Assembly (NCBI GenBank): GCA_963693305.1
Contig: OY855905.1
Location: 26,155,937 to 26,219,936 of the forward strand
Direction: 5' to 3'
Length of the DNA stretch: 64,000 nt
Source: Meandrina meandrites
Taxonomy: Eukaryota; Cnidaria; Anthozoa; Scleractinia; Meandrinidae
Shown here: positions 1 through 12,000 of the stretch, one piece after another
Layout of the letters: every line of letters starts with the position of its first letter
Position numbering within the stretch: the first letter of the stretch is position 1
The notes under the pieces: generated by a model
What the model was told of the DNA's origin: nothing
Seen by the model: only the letters and a program-made list of their open reading frames with translations
Database searches by the model: none
Position numbers and translations under genes: made by a program

Positions 1-117
1 AAAAAGAAGACTAAAAAAAAATATCTAGCAGCCTAAAAATCCTGCAACCCCCCCCCCCCCCCCCCCCCCCCATCGAAAATCAAATGGTCCACCCCTAAAG
101 AGGGGGGCATTGGGACC

Positions 118-640
118 TAGTAGAAACCGCAAAACCGCACCAAAAAAATCATCCAAAACCGTAAAACTGCAATAAATTTCGATCAAAACCGAAAGCCGCA
201 CACAAAATCCTAAACTTTAACCCATTACATGTGACGATTTCTGCAGAAAAGGGGTTTAAGACATTTGTTTTCTTTTCCGATCAGTAATGAGCTAAATTAT
301 GCTATTTTAAACTTGCGTTTTGCACATAAAACCATCAAGAGGTTTATCTTAATGCTTAATCGCAGTCAACAGTGTCTTGTAACGTGGTTGGAGCACATAA
401 TTGAGGTCATATTGCAACAGAGAAACCGGAAACCAAATTGGAAAACCGAAAACCACAAGGATTGCCAAATCTGAAAAACTGCTAGTATATTTACCGAAAA
501 CCGAAAACCAAATGCTAAAAAGGAAAACCTGCAAACCAAAAGACACCAAAACCGAAAAACCACAGTTTTTTGGTGCAAAAACCGAAAAAGCTGATCTAAA
601 AAATGGCCAAAACCGCAAAACCGAAAATCCCAACGCCCCC
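118..640. repeat. Degenerate AAACCG-type short repeat array
   Basis: Two blocks (about 118-215 and 418-640) are made of loosely repeated AAACCG / AAAACCGAAAACC units separated by ordinary AT-rich DNA. The plus-strand reading frames here are only translations of this repeat (KTENQ, KTEK). The block lies beyond the splice donor of the GPR157-like exon, so it is probably intronic. A poly-C run of about 20 bases precedes it at 50-71. Confidence 0.6.
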
Positions 641-720
641 CTTAGTAAAGGTTTACAAATTATGTATTAAACCTCTCAAGTCCCTTTATCCCCACCCATT
701 TCAATTCACACATTTCATAC

Positions 721-1383
721 CTCTCGTCTAATCTGCAGCTTGACCAACACGTAGAACACGGTAATGGCAATGTATGCTGAGATTTCCCAGCCCTTTCCAG
801 CAATGCACATCCATAAAACCATCTTCCACCTTTTTTCATGTTGAGTATATTTTATCCAACACCAGCCCGAAGAAACGTAATCTCTTGAATTTCCCACGGC
901 ATCATCAAAATAAGCTACCACAGCTATTGCTAAAGGTATTCCCCACGCCGTTATATGGAACACCCATATTGCCAACCTCTCCATCTTTATGGAAATTGTC
1001 TTGCAAATAGTCAAGTAAAAATAGATTGACAAGTACACAGTCCAGAAAAACGAAGACAAAATCGCAGCTATGTTAATCGTTGCTTGGATTTCGCACATTT
1101 GCTGATCGGAGTTCATATAAAGACCTAAAATGTTTGAGCTTGCTACAAGGAAATCACCGATTGAAATAAACACGATCATTAGACGCGAAGTCGTTCTCAA
1201 ATCGGTCCACATTAAGAACGTAATAAAGATGGTCAAAGATCCTACGATGGATAGTGAGGCTGCACTTGTGGACAGGCCCTTATTTAAGGATTCCTCTGCA
1301 GTTCGGTTTGGTCCAGGAACAGTCGTAGGAACCTCTGCTGAATTTCCGTGAGCTAAGAGACCAAACAACATTGTGGACGCCAT
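721..1383 (-). CDS. GPR157: GPR157-like G-protein-coupled receptor, first coding exon (partial)
   Basis: This exon encodes the first 221 residues of a seven-helix receptor. Seen: ATG at 1383-1381, a hydrophilic N-terminus with an NRT glycosylation site, then about five hydrophobic helices. Signature stretches include WTDLRTTSRLMIVFISIGDF, SSFFWTVYLSIYFYL, the helix 4 start VFHITAWGIPLAI and GWCWIKY, which match by eye the order and spacing of vertebrate GPR157. The exon ends in phase 0 at CGA GAG followed by the donor GTATGA (720 downward); helices 6-7 must lie left of the window. The longer open frame up to 1512 is a translated poly-G stretch and I reject it as N-terminus. GPR157 is known as a Gq-coupled receptor of primary cilia in vertebrates; the role here is inference. 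Confidence 0.8.
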
Positions 1384-1595
1384 GTTTTCGTGATGTGTCA
1401 AACGTTCACGTGACTTGTAAGTCACGAACCTGAAGGGAGGGAGGCGAGGCTGTGGCAGATAGATGGGGAGCGGGGGGAGGGGGGGGGGGGGGGGGAGGGA
1501 GAGAGTGAACAAAATACAAGGAGTCTCTCCCAGAAATTCGGGATTTTGAGATCAGGAACGAAATGATTACCATCCCCTAATTAATTTATTTGTTT

Positions 1596-1779
1596 GTTAG
1601 CTTGGGTAGCAAGCGTTCCCGTGCGAGCGACGAGCTATGTGGTCGCGTGCGAGCAAAGATTCTGGTTGCGCGAAAATTGGGGCGGGAGCAAAACGGGAAA
1701 AAAATTCGCGCCAATCTTCGCTCGCACGCGGACACATACTCTTCGCTCACACCGGAACGCTTGCTACGCAGGCTATTTG
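1596..1779. mobile_element. Short inverted-repeat element (MITE-like)
   Basis: The ends mirror each other: TTAGCTTGGGTAGCAAGCGTTCC on the left resembles the reverse complement of the right end, AATAGCCTGCGTAGCAAGCGTTCC. The interior is G/C-rich with GCGAGC and GCGCG words and has no credible coding frame. No target-site duplication was evident. This looks like a family common in coral genomes, a memory-based judgement. Confidence 0.6.
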
Positions 1780-2024
1780 TGTAGTATTCTGATCGAGGTC
1801 AAGATAAAAAAGATACGAACACAGCCCCGTCAGGAAGTTGGTTTTTACGATTATTTAGGAAATAAGAGTCAGTCAGTTCCTGTCAATACTTTTGGCTGTG
1901 GGTGATAAATACTTTGACACTTCAAGGAAATACGAACGCGTCAACACCGGTTTGATGGCGAGTGTCAACACTCAAAGAGTAGAAGTGATTCAATGTTATT
2001 TTTTGCGGCATATTGTGTTCCAAT

Positions 2025-2390
2025 CTCGTCGCGAGAGCCTTCTTTTCTTTTGGGCAGCACCAAGAACGGCGACTCTTGACAAGTCTGATAAGAAAGTCCA
2101 CGATTTGCGGACATCCGGTCGTTTATTCTCAAATCTGATTGGCCAAGTTCAATTGAAAATGAGCACTCTGCGCACACTCAAAACATCCGGTCTGGCCCGT
2201 CCCGAGAGCCCGCTTTTCTTTTGGTCAGCACCAAGAACACGGACTCTGGCCAAGTCCGATGAGAAAGTCCACGATTCGCGGACTTCCGGTCTTTATGCTC
2301 AAATCTGATTGGCTGAAGATTGAAAATAAGCACTCTGCGCATGCTAAGAAATCGGACCTGGCCGAGAGTTTGCGTTCTTGGTGCTGACCA
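2025..2390. repeat. Two-copy 171-bp tandem repeat ending in an inverted partial unit
   Basis: The word CAGCACCAAGAAC occurs at 2055 and 2226, a 171-base period; the following 100 bases (GAGAAAGTCCACGATT, CAAATCTGATTGGC, GAGCACTCTGCGCA) are also duplicated with mismatches. At 2370-2386 the same word returns inverted (GTTCTTGGTGCTGACC), so the block is bounded by opposed ends, like a small internally duplicated transposon. The open frames here are repeat translations. Confidence 0.65.
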
Positions 2391-2517
2391 AAAAAAAGTG
2401 TGCATACATTTCACAAGTCAGTACAATACTTGACAAAACTGCTTCATTTGTTAACAGGGTTCTGTTGTAATTGGAATGCGTAAAAAATTATTTTCAATAG
2501 CATATTAAACTGCAATA

Positions 2518-2727
2518 TGTGGTTCCAGAAAATATCCATACCCCCCATGGAAGGGATTTTCCCTATGACCCCCCCCCCCCCCCCACCACCACCACACCCA
2601 CCACCACCTTTCTGAAAATTCCAAGTTGGCTTCATACATTGCTTAAAATTTTTGGGTCTTTGTGCCCCACCCCTGAAATTTCCAATCTCTTCTGTGTAGG
2701 GGAGTATAGATATTTTCTGGAACCACA
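2518..2727. mobile_element. 210-bp MITE with CAATA target duplication
   Basis: Terminal inverted repeats of about 28 bases start TGTGGTTCCAGAAAATATC; the left end at 2518 and the right end at 2727 match with few mismatches. It is flanked by a direct 5-base duplication CAATA (2513-2517 and 2728-2732), as expected for insertion. The interior has a poly-C run and CCACC repeats and no coding potential. It lies between the GPR157-like gene and the TTC1 3' end. Confidence 0.75.
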
Positions 2728-3036
2728 CAATACATCACTTCATTATTTTCAATTTATTGTTCTTTAGCTATTTCACCTAAGAGAGATTAGAACTTCTACT
2801 ACGATATTTGACCCATTCTCATAATTGATAAAAGGTGATTGTGCGTGAATGTGTCCCAACATAATTTTGTTGAAGGGCCTGGCCTGTGATTGAAGAACTA
2901 CAGCTAAATGTTATCATTCCTTGGTCTTGACATTCCACAAAACCTTGCACAAAGTATGAGAGCTCTTTCTTAAACTGCATCAGTCTATACACATGTAATT
3001 TAAAGTTCGTAGCAGGAAGACCAAGTCTGCCATTCC

Positions 3037-3042
3037 TTTATT
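3037..3042 (-). promoter_or_regulatory. Candidate polyadenylation signal of TTC1
   Basis: AATAAA on the minus strand lies 19 bases after the TAA stop at 3061-3063. Such a short 3' UTR is possible; further AATAAA-like words occur lower down, so the site used is uncertain. Confidence 0.4.
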
Positions 3043-3060
3043 CTTGTAGTCTACACCATT

Positions 3061-6000
3061 TTACTTTTGGAAATTAATAGAATACCCTCCAGAATTTGGA
3101 TCTTGTTGGAGCTTGAAGTTGTCTGTGGACAAGCCGAAGGGTCGTAGAAAAACGTTCCCCAAATCTTTCAGTTTCCCTATGCAAAGATTAAAACAACATT
3201 AGATAGGCAGGGCAGGGCAGGGCAGGGCAAAACAGTTGGACATCGGACAATGGCCGACCAAAATTTGCAAATGTCCGATGAAATCCCAACTGTGGTTGGA
3301 CAGAATGTCTGGACCAATGTTCTGCGTTAACAAAGCATTAGATAAGCAGGTTCGCATATCGAGCAGTACTTAATGGTATAATGCAGAAGGCTCCCTTTTT
3401 GTTAGCACCCAAGCTGGGGTTACATTAAGAAATGTTGCATACATACAGGACAACTCGGATTAATATTAATCGGATTAATATTAATCCTAATGATTATTAT
3501 AATCCAGTAATGGATTATTATAATCCAGTAATAGATTATGATAATCCAGTAATAGATTATTATAATCTATTACTGAGGTTTGAGCCGTGCCTTAATCTAT
3601 TAGGATTAATATTAATCTTATGTAAGATTAATATTAATATTAATCCTACTTAAATATTAATATTAATATTAATTCTGATATATATTAATCCTACATAGTA
3701 TTCCTATTAATCGTACGTAGTATTTATATTATTCCTACCAAAGATTTTTAAATCTTTGTCCAAAGCTTCCGAAGATTGGCATTATTTAAAGATCTAAGGT
3801 TTGCTTATCACTATCTTATACATTCTTGGACTCTTTTGGATCTAAATAAGAATCTTTGTATTTATATATATAAGGGCGTCTGCTGATAACAGTAACTGTT
3901 GGTAATTTGTTGAATGAGCTACAATATCTTTAATAAAGGTATCTATCGATTTATGCAAATATATAAGCTGTGGAAATAATTCGTTCATACGACACAGACT
4001 TGTCGACTAAAATTTCTACAATTCTGTCAATAATAAAAAAAACTATTCAGAAGTGTTTGGTCCTTTTCATTTACTTCTAGAGTCAACATCGTGGTATCTA
4101 CCAGCTCTAGCATATGCAAGTGATCGTCATGTGACTGATGTGATCAGTGTTATGTCCTGTCAGTCCTGTGTTATGTCTACAATGTGTCTGTCATTAAAGC
4201 TGTATATCTGAACATTCACGGGAGTTAATAGTTCTCGATTATAATAGAGATTAATATTAATCCGGATGATATTATTAATAATAATCTATCCTTACAATTT
4301 TTTGCCGTGCCTTAATCTATTACTGGATTATAATAATCTATTACCAGATTATAATAACCCTATTATAATCTATTATTATTATAATCCACGGATTAATATT
4401 AATCCGAGTTGTCCTGTACATATCAGTCACTGCCCCAGATCATTAATGAGTCTGGATTTTGGAGACTCCCAAAAGTTCTGGGATTTGGGGGGCTCCTTTT
4501 ATTTTGCTCTGACAAACAAGTGTCAGCATTTTCAGGTTTGCTAAGGCAGCTAATTTTAATTTACTTGTATTGACTTACAGTTGATGATAAACTAAGTAAG
4601 TGTTTCACTTGCTTATCAACACAACTGTTACACAACAGTAGCTTTTAGAGCCATAACAGCTTTGTACAGATTTTGGACCTTACAAAAATCTCTTGAAACT
4701 ATTGAGCTTGGCACTGATAAAACTTCTTTTCAAAAAAGTTTGTGGACTGTTTGTTATACTTCTCTTGGCTTACAGAGTACTCATGAAATCAATGAGTTGA
4801 AAGGTTGAGATCAGTTTTTCCTTGTTTCAGTTGTTATGTATAAATTCAATCAATGAACAGGTAAGCAAATCCAGAATATGTCAGCCTCGTGACTCCAATT
4901 GCAACTTTGTTTTACCAAATGCGATCAATGCACAGGTGAAGTAGTCTAACATACAGTACATCTGTTTCCAGATTTCAGGTCTGACAAGGTCTCAAATAGA
5001 TGTCTTTTTCAGTTTGTGTTGTTCTGTATTTTTTTTGCCTAATTCAATCTATGGGCAGGTAAGGCAGTCCAAAATATGTCAGTTTTCAGATTGCAGATCT
5101 CAAATTGACATCTCTTTGTTTTCTATGCTGATAAGGATATGGTGGTACAAAACAGCCATTTTGCGGATTTCAGGTCATGTTTGTGAGATTCACAGCTCTG
5201 TAATCAACACTTTTGAAGTTGGTATGCTGTAAGGGCAAGCACACAGAACATTTACCTAATACATACCTATCATTTCCTCTTTCATTTTCTCATGCTTGAC
5301 TCTGATTTGTTCAGGTAGTCGCTGAATATTCCAAAGAAAAGAAAAGAAAAAGTGTCAATACCATGGTACATTTGTTAACATAGCCAAGGGTACATGCTCT
5401 CTTGAACTTTCAAAATTCCATGACTTTTCATTAACTTTTTCCTGGCTTTTTCATTATTCCATGACCTAAGTCCGACCATTTTCTTGGAAAAACTCACATA
5501 AATCCACTAGCCTATGCAACAGGTACACATATATGTTGTGGTTCAATTTTACCCTTGGTTACATTATTTTAGTATTTTGGTTTGCTCTGGTGTATGGCAG
5601 TGGAATATTTTCTAACCCCAAATGGTATTGCAGAATATGAATCTATCACATACAGTATTTCTTCACTTACCATTAGAGCTTCCCTGGCCACATGCGATGA
5701 ACGATCTGCATCAAACACTTTCTGGTAATCTTATGACCACAAGAAAAAGAAAAATGAGTGGAAAACAACTTCATGTATTCTTCTCCTTCTTTTTTTCTCG
5801 AAAAAGAGTTAATTTTTTTATATATATATGCTATTCTCAGTCTTGGCACCTCATCAAGACATATGTATAGATCCGGGGGTGGGGGCACTACCATACATGA
5901 GCTATAATATAGGAATGTGCCACTGTGAAGGGTACAGTTTTCAAGCAGTTTAGTCTGGGATAGGGTATAGAAATCAGAGAGTTTGGCTGGGAAACTGATC

Positions 6001-9000
6001 AGTGGTACCGTAAAATTCCAGTTATAAGCCCCCCGCTTATAAGCTCCCCCGGTTGTAGGCCCATCCACCTGGAAACAAAAAAATACATCCGGTTATAAGC
6101 CCCACCCGAATATAAGCCCCCCTTTGCTGGATGGCAGTACTGAACAGGGCTAAATGTTGTTTTATTAGGGACCGGTCATTATTCATGTAGAGGGGGGGGG
6201 AGGGAAAAATATATTGGAAAGATCAAAATTTCTGTAAGGCCCCCCCTCCAGGCTGGGTAATTAGCAAGTGACCCCCCCCCCTCTTTTTTCAATATTTACG
6301 TGATGACCCCCCCCCCCCCCCACCCTCACCTCATATCTCCTCTTATATGCCTTAATTATTAAATGCAGTAAATGTAATAATGATTTCAGATACGTTTGCG
6401 CTTTGCATCAAGTACCGACTCCTTCAAATAACAAGAGATCCGGCAATTTTCCCCGTTTTTTCGCGTATAGACTAACTCTAACACGAATTTTTTTCTCGAG
6501 GGAAAATGCTTCACCCGTCCTTACTGTAAAAGGACACTCGTGGTAGCCCTTCACAATAGCCTCTACTAGTAGTACGTTCATTTCACGGGATTTCGATGAC
6601 TCGCAAGACTGGAAGACTTCGGCAAGACTGGCTTGAGTCCACACGGGGAGATGCGTAGCGTATCCGCTTACACCAGGGGCTTACATAATGTTGTAAGAAT
6701 TCATTTATGGTTCATTTATTAAAACTGATAATAATCGATAATAATCGATAAAAATCGATACAATTAAGAGGACTTGAGATTGTGAGTATCAATTTTCATC
6801 GATTGGTGAGACCAATCGATATTAATCGATTGATTTTTATCGATTATTATCGATTATATCGATTAATTTCCGATGATCAATTATCATCGATTGGGCATGC
6901 CAGGATAGACACCTTTAAAACTGAACATGGGCTGCCACATTCTGTAACTTATTTTTTATTAGCTTTACCCTCTAAAGCCTCTTCCAATCTGTCCTCATGT
7001 TCAAAGCATTGGGCTCTTCTAAGCCTGACTTTAAGATAATCTGGGTTAAGGTCCAAGGCTAGAGAAAGAATAACAAATGACTGCAGTTATGATTTACAGG
7101 CCAGGAAATAATCCAGGCTCTTGCCAGTTATCAATATGCCTGAAGCCTGAAGCAGCATTCCATTAACCAAACTTTGATAAAGGAACAAGTCAGAATATTA
7201 TAACACAATGTAGTCAGGGAAATTGGAAACAGGCACAACTTTCTACAGAATTGAGTATAGTTTCTGTTGTTATTCAACCTTCACACAGGTGACTAGAGAA
7301 GTCAATGCAAGGGACTGATGAATTATTCTAAGAATTACATATTTTGTTGTTTTCCAAAACAAAATATTTATAATTTCAAAACTTAGTTTATCATGAACGT
7401 ACATGCACTAGGGCATTAATATATTAAATATGATAATGGCAATTAGTTAAAATTAATTTTCTCTTGTAAAATTAATGAGATAGTACATGCAATAAATGTT
7501 ATATGTACATAAATTAAGCCTGGTTTTCATATGCTGCCAACCTACCTGCAACATAGCCTGGGAAACTGTTTTCATAAAGTATCTTTATCACCCACGCCCT
7601 GGAAAAACTGTGAAGTTGGACTCAAGTCAACTTCGCAGGCATGCCAGCAGTACTAATGGCTATTTCACAGATAGATCAGCAGCATACGAGAACCAGGCTT
7701 TATGATTCAAATTTCATTTCACCTTTTGTGCAGTCATCTAGTGCCTCTTTATGTTGCTCCTAATAATCACGATAAATTCAATGATTTGAAATTAGTTCCA
7801 ACTTTAAAGCTGGTAGAACCTTAAAATCAGTACTAAGGCTATATCTAAATGTATAACATTTTGTGGTCAGCAGCTTTTTATTTGCATCAGTGACAGTGGC
7901 AGGCAGTACAAGATTCAAACATATTTGTCACATTTCCAAAATAACACTGTGCCATGGCAGATGGAGGAGGTAGGAGAGAGCAATCATTCTCCACTTGAAG
8001 CTAATGTGGTAACTTGATATCATTTGTGAGAAGAAATGAAGTAGTTTAAAAAGTCATTTTGAGAAATTTTGTACACACAATATTCACATTTTGTAGCATT
8101 ACATTTTCAGAGTACTAAAAAGCAGTGATCATACCATTTTGACAAGACAGGCTGCTCTGTTTGCATAGAAAATGGATTTTTCCTTTGAAAAACCATTTGG
8201 ACAGATCTTTATTGCATTTGTGTAAAATTCTTTAGCTTCAGGAAATTCTAAATAAAAAAGGAAAGAAATTAAAGACAACAATGGTTGAAGTTAAAGGTTT
8301 TTGTAAAATTTGACCCATAAAGATGATGAGTTATAATCCTTCAAGAAACAGGTTTTCAAGACTTCAAATAAATTTGAAGCCTCTTGATGTAAAATAAGAC
8401 CATATTGACCAAGAGCCTACTACCATTTTCATATTAAACATTTTGCAGGAGGACTTGTTTTCAAACAGAGACAAAAGGCAACTGCGGGGTGGAATAATAG
8501 GGGTACAGAATGGTAAGAAAGGTGTAAATAACTTGAAAATGCTTAAATAGTTGAAGACAAGACTCACCAAGACCCTCATTTAAAATCCAAGACCGAGACT
8601 TGACTTTCTTTTTTTCAAAACCGAGCCCGAGACATAGGGTGCTTACCATTTAGCCAAAAAATCCGGAAATTTCAGTTGAAAGTCAAATGGAACAGTTATT
8701 TTCCGGAAAATCTGTTCGAAAATTGTGGACTACCTCCAGAGGTTGTCCTCTTTTTCCGTTTGGAACGGAACGTCGGAAATTTCCTTACCAATTGCACGAT
8801 TTCCCAGTTCCAGTCTCTCATCAATGGAAAGCAATAACAGGAAACCGAATTTCAAATGGTAAGCACTATCTCGTTCGGTTGGTTCCCTGATTTTGGAAAA
8901 TCCCTTACCATTATTCAATGTTCATCCCAACCAGTTCCTTATGACAAATGGTAAGCACCCGTAGTGATTAAAAAAATCGAGAACAAGACACTGTGGTTTA

Positions 9001-12000
9001 GAAATCTGAGTGCAAGACTGTTATGTGGTAATTTATGAGGTATAATATCGTAACCCAGCAAGCCTACATGTTTGCAATTGGAATGTTGATCCATTTATCA
9101 TGATTATTCTTTGTTTTGCTGTTGCCATTGTTTTGTGACGGTTCATACAGATTGGACTTTTGTTTGGTTTTCGAGACTCCAAGACTCAAATTTCAAAATC
9201 TGTAACACAAAGAATTTGAGACTTGCCTAAAATTTGCTGAGACCCACAATTTTTCAAGGACCATTCTATACCCCTACTAGCCTAGGCCAAAAACAAGCTT
9301 GGCCATCAAATGATAAAAAAGTTAAATTTAACTTGGTTATGACTATCACAAAAATATCAGGATTTGTCAGTGACTTGCCAATTGGCAACTAATTAATCTG
9401 CACACCACTCACAAATCCCAATATTTTGCTCAACCTTCATCCAACAACAAAGTTATGTTTTCCCACTTACCAGATCTTTTAAAATAATCATTGCCTCTGT
9501 CTTTATATTCTAATGCCTTTATCTTTCTTTCCTTCATACAAGAAATAAAATGTCTGAGCGCAAAATACTATGCAAATTAATTAAATGTCTATAGAATATA
9601 ACATCTCCTCCCTTGGGGGTCCCAATGACTTTCTTGTTTGGGTTCTGTGGGAGCGGCATACCCATGACTTATGAGCAGTGGGGGAAGAGGTTGGGATTAG
9701 AAAAAAGAGCTTTCTTACTTGCTGGTCTCTTTTGATGGATTGATGATAAAACTAAATAAGTTGAAAGCAAAGGTCTTTCATGCATGCCTCGGTCCATGGC
9801 CTTTTCAATTTAGACAAAAGAACCTGTTCAAACTCTTGGTTTCTTGTGATAAAATGAACTATGATGAAATGATCTGATTAGAGAATTCAGTGGCTACTGC
9901 AAAGGTGGGCTAATACAATGATTTTGAAGTGTACTGTGTCAGATGGATATATTGTATTGGCATTAAGTTGACCAATTAATATTTTTATTCTCAACTGCAT
10001 TTCCACGTATACACTTCTTGATAGAAACTAACCTCTCGGGCGAGAAATTATACAGTTGATAATATATAGATTTAGGCAGGCCTAAAAGCGGAGCTCCCAT
10101 TTATTTTTTTTCCCAATTTAATTACAGTGTTAACAAATAAGTAGCCACACTATTTCTAAGCTTCTACAGTGGCCCATAAGAGTTCAAAATAAATTAATTT
10201 TTACATGTAATCGCTCATGGTTAAACTTTATATCTTACATGTAAAAACTTCTCATGGTTTTGTTGACGAAGGCGATGTCAATATATTTCGAGGTTAATCC
10301 TTCTAAATTTTTGCCTATGACAGGTTCTAAAATTGAAATTGACGAGTGCACTTTATTGGGTTCCTCACGTAGGCGCAACAAATCTTAGTAAAACTTTATA
10401 CAACGTTTACTGTACACTATGTTAATAAACCTTTATGACTTATTCAATGTAAAAAGGACCTTGGTCTTGCTTTGATTTACTGCAAAACAGTTAGGGCATA
10501 AAAAAAATAATTCAAGGCAAAAACAAAAATACAGCAAAACAAACTGAGTAAACTCGCTGCTAAACACAGTAAACAAAATGAACTCTCGCTACGGCAAAAA
10601 AAACTCACGGCGGAAAACAAACTCTGCAAATTGATGGTGCCGGTTTTGTATAAAGTCGTTTTAAAGCAGATTTTCTGTAAGAATTGTGGCAGTTTGTGAT
10701 TTGGAAAGTGGTGCACGCTAACATAGAATAAGCTTACAATGTTGTTTTGACTGTTTTGAACCGTGTTCTTTTCGTTGCAGTTTGGTTGCATGATTAACTA
10801 ATTCTGTTTTACCGTACGCCTTGCTAAAAACAAGAACCCTTACAGAATTTTATGCAGAGAACTGATTCAATTTCTTCATTTCTGGTAAGCAAATATGCGG
10901 AAGGTTAAGTCTTAACTTGCTCAGCCAAGCACAGGTAACTCGCAACGAAATCGGCGAAATATTGGTTTACGATTTCAACACACTCGCTGATAAGAGAAAC
11001 AAAACAAATGCAAGCGAGTATAAAAAAAAGAGCGGTTGGATAATAGATCGCTTAAATATATATTGGTGTGCAGTATCGCTGAGTAGTTTTACTCGGTTTT
11101 GTTTCGCAGGATTTTTCTGTACGTGTAGTTTGTAATTTATGAAGCGAAATCGTGATTTTGATCCGTGAAACTTAATAATTTGATAAGCTTATTGTTATCA
11201 AAATCCAATCATGGTCAATTATGAACATCACAGTTAACTCCACTAACTAAAGCACAAAACAATTAACCTAAACGAAATATTTAATAAACAATGTCAGTAT
11301 GAAATGTACAAACATGAACAGGTTTGTGAGCAGCATTAATTGAATTATACGGCACGGGAAGATCTGAAAACCAACACTACTTCAAATTCGTTCATAAATG
11401 AAGTGTAGTATAAACAGATTCTCACAATAAAATCAAACTTATGTTTACTGCATAAATACATTTACGTTTGTTACCTCAAGTTTGGGGAAGGCTTGTAAAT
11501 TCTGCAGGGCAAAAATTTCAAACCAGCACAATATATATCAGAAACGAAAACGCCACTCGTTGTACGGCTTACTCCAACACCAGCGGCATATACATGTTTA
11601 AAATTATCAGCGAAGATTGATCTCTCCTTTCCTTTCGGTGTAGCTGTTAACAGTCTTTTATCCATCACCTAGTGAACTTCACCGGCTCTGAGCTCACTTT
11701 TATCTTAGCTCAATGTCAGCTGAATTAATTTTTCAGCCTTGGTTAGCCGCAGTGCTTCAACTCTCGGTGTTGTCCGATGTATATCATGTTCAAGTCGGCA
11801 ATTATTTCGGATCTTCCCGTTAAGAGGTTGCTCTAAATCATTTGGCATGAGTTTTCATGATGTAGATGAGTAAAGAGAGCGAGAAATATTCACGAAGAAC
11901 TATGTTTTCCAGCATGCTTTGATCTTTCTTCGCGTCTTTCATTCAGGTTAAAAAGTGAACAACGTACCAACTATTTGCCGCCTTTTCATACAACCGCTTC

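Noticed and set aside
1384..1512. N-terminal extension of the GPR157-like receptor
   Set aside because: The extension translates a poly-G/GGGA tract into Pro/Leu repeats; MASTMLFG at 1383 has a proper ATG and starts the family-like sequence.
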